DNA from: CAZNRY01 sp964575675
GTDB taxonomy: Bacteria > Eisenbacteria > RBG-16-71-46 > CAIMUX01 > VGJL01
DNA length: 34,673 nt
Assembly (NCBI GenBank): GCA_964575675.1
Contig: CAZNRY010000017.1
Coordinates: 1-34,673 of the forward strand
Reading direction: 5' to 3'
Both the position numbers and the translations under genes were made by a program. This document shows, one piece after another, positions 32,821 through 34,673 of the stretch (the stretch's first letter is position 1; every line of letters begins with the position of its first letter). A model generated the notes under the pieces. That model did no database searches and was not told the origin of the DNA. It saw only the letters and a list, made by a program, of their open reading frames with translations.

Positions 32821-33399
32821 TCATCTTTTCCAGTCGAGGAGGGCGATCAGAATCCGGGCCTGGAATCGCGCATCGTGGAGCGCGTTGTGGGCCGTTTCGT
32901 CCGCAGTGAGCCCGGCGAGACCCGGGATCGCCTCGAGCAGAAAGTCCTTGTTCGCGTCCCACCAAGCGATCCCCATCACGCCCATCGCCAGGGACTTGGA
33001 GTCGAGCGCCTTGTAGCCGTAGATGTTCTCGATGCCGAAGTGATGGAAGTAGTAGTTGATGTAGGCCCAGTCGAAGGCCACGTTGTGGCCCACGAGGACG
33101 GGCTGCTCCCCCGGACCCAAGCAGGACTTCGTCCATTCGGCGAACAAGCGCATCGACTCGCGAGAGTCGGTGCCGTTCTGCTCGAGGTGCTCGCGGGGGA
33201 TGCCGTGAACCGCCATCGATTCGGCGCGAAAGCCGGGGAAGATCGGCTTCAACTCGACGTAGAACTCGCGGCCGAGACAGTGCCCTTCTGGAGCCGGCCG
33301 CACCTCGACCGCCCCGATCGAAACGAGGTTGTAGTCGGGAGGCAGCGGGCCTGATGCCTCTACATCGACGGAGAAATAGACGGTTGGGATCTTGCTCAA
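32821..33399 (-). CDS. DnaQ-like DEDDh 3'-5' exonuclease
   Basis: 192-residue exonuclease of the DEDD superfamily, as in the DNA polymerase III epsilon subunit and exonuclease X/RNase T branches. The three motifs are complete: SVDVEASGP (Asp-x-Glu) near residues 10-18, VGHNVAFDWAY near 103 (second Asp), and AHNALHDARFQ near 170 with the HxAxxD signature of the DEDDh type. Substrate (DNA or RNA) cannot be decided. The start is a TTG at 33399 with an ideal AGGAGG seven bases upstream. A shortened copy of the same gene, out of frame, lies near 27.7 kb. Confidence 0.9.
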   Translation of the reverse strand: MSKIPTVYFSVDVEASGPLPPDYNLVSIGAVEVRPAPEGHCLGREFYVELKPIFPGFRAESMAVHGIPREHLEQNGTDSRESMRLFAEWTKSCLGPGEQPVLVGHNVAFDWAYINYYFHHFGIENIYGYKALDSKSLAMGVMGIAWWDANKDFLLEAIPGLAGLTADETAHNALHDARFQARILIALLDWKR

Positions 33400-33433
33400 G
33401 AGCGAACCTCCTGACGTTGGAATCGAGCCCGAC

Positions 33434-33463
33434 AGGCTAGCACGAAGGGGCGCCGTTCGTCAC
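33434..33463 (-). promoter_or_regulatory. Possible promoter of the exonuclease gene (also present in copy 1)
   Basis: On the minus strand GTGACG (33463-33458) and TAGCCT (33439-33434) are spaced 18 bases apart; the matches to consensus are partial. The same bases occur in copy 1 as part of the 137-base block A. A transcript would begin about 30 bases before the TTG start. Confidence 0.3.
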
Positions 33464-33520
33464 CCGCGCGGTTCACCATGCCCCCAACGCCCGTTCCCAC
33501 GGCCCGTGTGGAGGGCTATC

Positions 33521-34003
33521 TTGAATCTCATGGCTCCATTCAGGCTCCTTCGCGTTCCCGTTCCGGCCGCCTCACGGCGGACCCACGTTCTCGCCGCGGG
33601 GATCATGTGGTCGCTGGTCGGGACGGGGATTCTCGCGGCGGGATGCGTCTGGATCTTCCGCAGCCGGTCACCCGCGGCGGTTCCCGTCCTCTTGCTCGCC
33701 TTTGCGGCCGGAGCAGCGAAGGCGCGAATCGTCCTCGATCGCGCGGCGAGAGAAATCATGGCTCGGATCGAATCCCGGGGAGACGGCAGATGTTTGGGCG
33801 GATTTCTCTCCTGGAAGAGCTGGCTATTGGTCGCGACGATGATCCTCCTGGGCCGGGCATTACGGGCAAGCCCGCTGCCGCTCATCGTCCGCGGTGGAAT
33901 CTATGCGGCGATCGGCGCGGCGCTCCTGATCGCGAGCCGCTCTTTCTGGCTCGGCCGACGCGGTCGCTCGATCGACGGTCCCGGAGTCCCCGATTCCGCT
34001 TGA
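33521..34003 (+). CDS. Small four-helix membrane protein, unknown function
   Basis: About 160 residues with four hydrophobic segments: residues 23-45 (LAAGIMWSLVGTGIL), 53-66, 97-112 (SWLLVATMILLGRAL) and 121-139 (IVRGGIYAAIGAALLIA). It carries a basic N-terminal stretch and an Arg-rich tail. I do not recognise the family with certainty. The TTG at 33521 is favoured because GGAGGG at 33510-33515 is five bases upstream; an in-frame ATG at 33530 is 14 bases away. It is divergent from the exonuclease gene, and the next gene (membrane pyrophosphatase) follows after ~200 bases with its own promoter. Confidence 0.6.
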   Translation: MNLMAPFRLLRVPVPAASRRTHVLAAGIMWSLVGTGILAAGCVWIFRSRSPAAVPVLLLAFAAGAAKARIVLDRAAREIMARIESRGDGRCLGGFLSWKSWLLVATMILLGRALRASPLPLIVRGGIYAAIGAALLIASRSFWLGRRGRSIDGPGVPDSA

Positions 34004-34047
34004 AGGACCAACCTCGAATCCGCTCCGCTGCGCCCGGCGAGTGCTTG

Positions 34048-34077
34048 TCGACACAACCCGTTCCGATCTGCTATAAA
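34048..34077 (+). promoter_or_regulatory. Promoter of the membrane pyrophosphatase gene
   Basis: TCGACA (34048-34053) and TATAAA (34072-34077) are spaced by 18 bases; each matches the consensus at five of six positions. The ~125-base leader contains a near-perfect hairpin, CGCCTGCG (34121-34128) with CGCAGGCG (34133-34140), that could affect translation or early elongation. Confidence 0.5.
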
Positions 34078-34210
34078 CGGTCGGTTACGGTCCGTTTTGG
34101 ATCGTCCTTGGGTGCTGAAGCGCCTGCGGTCCCGCAGGCGGCCAACTCCCTCTCCGCGCGGGGATACGTGGGACCCGCGCCGTTTCCGATGGTCACATGA
34201 GGGGGTCGAA

Positions 34211-34673
34211 ATGACGGTCAAATGTCCCAACGCTCGAAGTCTGTTCTGTTCCCTTCTGTTGCTCGCGCTCCTGGCGCTGCCGATCTCGGCCATTGCGGCC
34301 CCGGCCGCGGCTCCGCCCGTCCATCACGGCGGTGAAGCGTCCCTGGTCCTGCCGGACCTCGGCCAGGTCCAGTTTCTTGGGATGAGCGGCCGTACCTTGT
34401 TGACCCTGGGGCTCTTAATCTGCGCTCTTGGGCTTGTCTTCGGTCTCGTGATCTACACGCAGATCAAGGGCCTGCCCGTGCACAGTTCGATGGCCGAGAT
34501 TTCCGCGCTGATCTACGAGACCTGTAAGACCTACCTTCTCACCCAGGGCAAGTTCCTCCTAATCCTCTGGATCTTCATCGGCGCGATCATCTCGATGTAC
34601 TACGGCCTGCTTCAGCACTTCAACCTCACGAAGGTCTTCGTGATCCTTCTCTTCCGCTTGGTCGGGATCGGGG
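34211..34673 (+). CDS. hppA: Membrane ion-translocating pyrophosphatase (5' part)
   Basis: 154 codons of a gene that runs off the right edge. Family sequence is clear: LGLVFGLVIYTQIKGLPVH near residues 84-102, followed by SSMAEISALIYETCKTYL and TQGKFLLILW, the conserved first-membrane-segment region of V-type H+/Na+-translocating inorganic pyrophosphatases. They hydrolyse cytoplasmic PPi to pump ions out. An unusual N-terminal extension contains a hydrophobic stretch (LLLLALLALPISA) that looks like a signal peptide, then a His/Pro/Ala-rich linker. The ATG at 34211 is preceded by GAGGGGG. The catalytic loops and the residues deciding H+ or Na+ and K+ dependence lie outside the window. Confidence 0.9.
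   Translation, partial: MTVKCPNARSLFCSLLLLALLALPISAIAAPAAAPPVHHGGEASLVLPDLGQVQFLGMSGRTLLTLGLLICALGLVFGLVIYTQIKGLPVHSSMAEISALIYETCKTYLLTQGKFLLILWIFIGAIISMYYGLLQHFNLTKVFVILLFRLVGIG

Larger units (their letters stand above)
32802..33467 (-). repeat. Full-length direct-repeat copy 2 of the exonuclease locus
   Basis: This is the complete version, including promoter, the exonuclease gene and 24 bases at its 3' end. Blocks 32802-32825, 32967-33038 and 33331-33467 are base-identical to copy 1 near 27.6-27.8 kb. The 141 bases at 32826-32966 and the 292 bases at 33039-33330 are present only here. Confidence 0.95.

Overview
This is a GC-rich bacterial segment with dense, mostly protein-coding sequence, frequent GTG/TTG starts and clear Shine-Dalgarno sites. 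No rRNA, tRNA, CRISPR array or transposase gene was seen. The mixture points to a lineage in or near the FCB/PVC-like deep-branching groups, with Candidatus Eisenbacteria or a relative as my best guess. The supporting traits are secreted proteins ending in a FlgD/T9SS-type C-terminal sorting domain, a PEP-CTERM protein, a multihaem cytochrome c, a CcmH of the CC type, a PPi-type phosphofructokinase, a membrane pyrophosphatase and an intein. This placement is inference from gene content only.

Layout. 1-2.0 kb: the tail of a CoA-transferase/acetyl-CoA hydrolase, an exported M20 amidohydrolase and a small membrane protein. 2.2-7.7 kb (minus strand): a tightly packed surface-polysaccharide operon, in transcription order GNAT acetyltransferase, Wzx-like flippase, GT2, GT4, GT4. 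7.85-10.5 kb: a DUF362 protein interrupted by a 524-residue LAGLIDADG intein. 10.6-13.2 kb (minus): a PEP-CTERM protein and an L-lactate-permease-family transporter. 13.4-17.1 kb (plus): a GT39-like membrane glycosyltransferase, an LD-carboxypeptidase and a PPi-type phosphofructokinase. 17.3-22.05 kb (minus): a ~1590-residue protein joining an acyl-CoA/AMP ligase, a helical HEAT-like region, a degenerate kinase-like domain and a GNAT domain. 22.2-23.4 kb: citrate synthase. 23.5-24.2 kb (minus): CcmH. 24.3-26.7 kb: a secreted phospholipase-D-type nuclease with a sorting tail. 26.75-27.6 kb (minus): endonuclease IV.

27.6-33.5 kb is a rearranged region. A DnaQ-like exonuclease gene at 32.8-33.4 kb has a second, internally deleted but otherwise base-identical copy at 27.59-27.83 kb, directly upstream of the endonuclease IV gene. 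The two direct repeats bracket a ~5-kb cassette holding an Asp-box beta-propeller protein, a five-haem cytochrome c-type protein and a 49-codon fragment of an AI-2E-family transporter. The window closes with a small membrane protein and the start of a membrane proton/sodium pyrophosphatase.

How the parts fit: the PPi-type phosphofructokinase and membrane pyrophosphatase suggest pyrophosphate-based energy economy. CcmH fits the periplasmic cytochrome. The glycosyltransferases, flippase and LD-carboxypeptidase serve the envelope. The points most worth following up are the intein with two helix-turn-helix-like modules inside a DUF362 active motif, the ligase-HEAT-kinase-GNAT fusion, and the repeat-bounded cassette.
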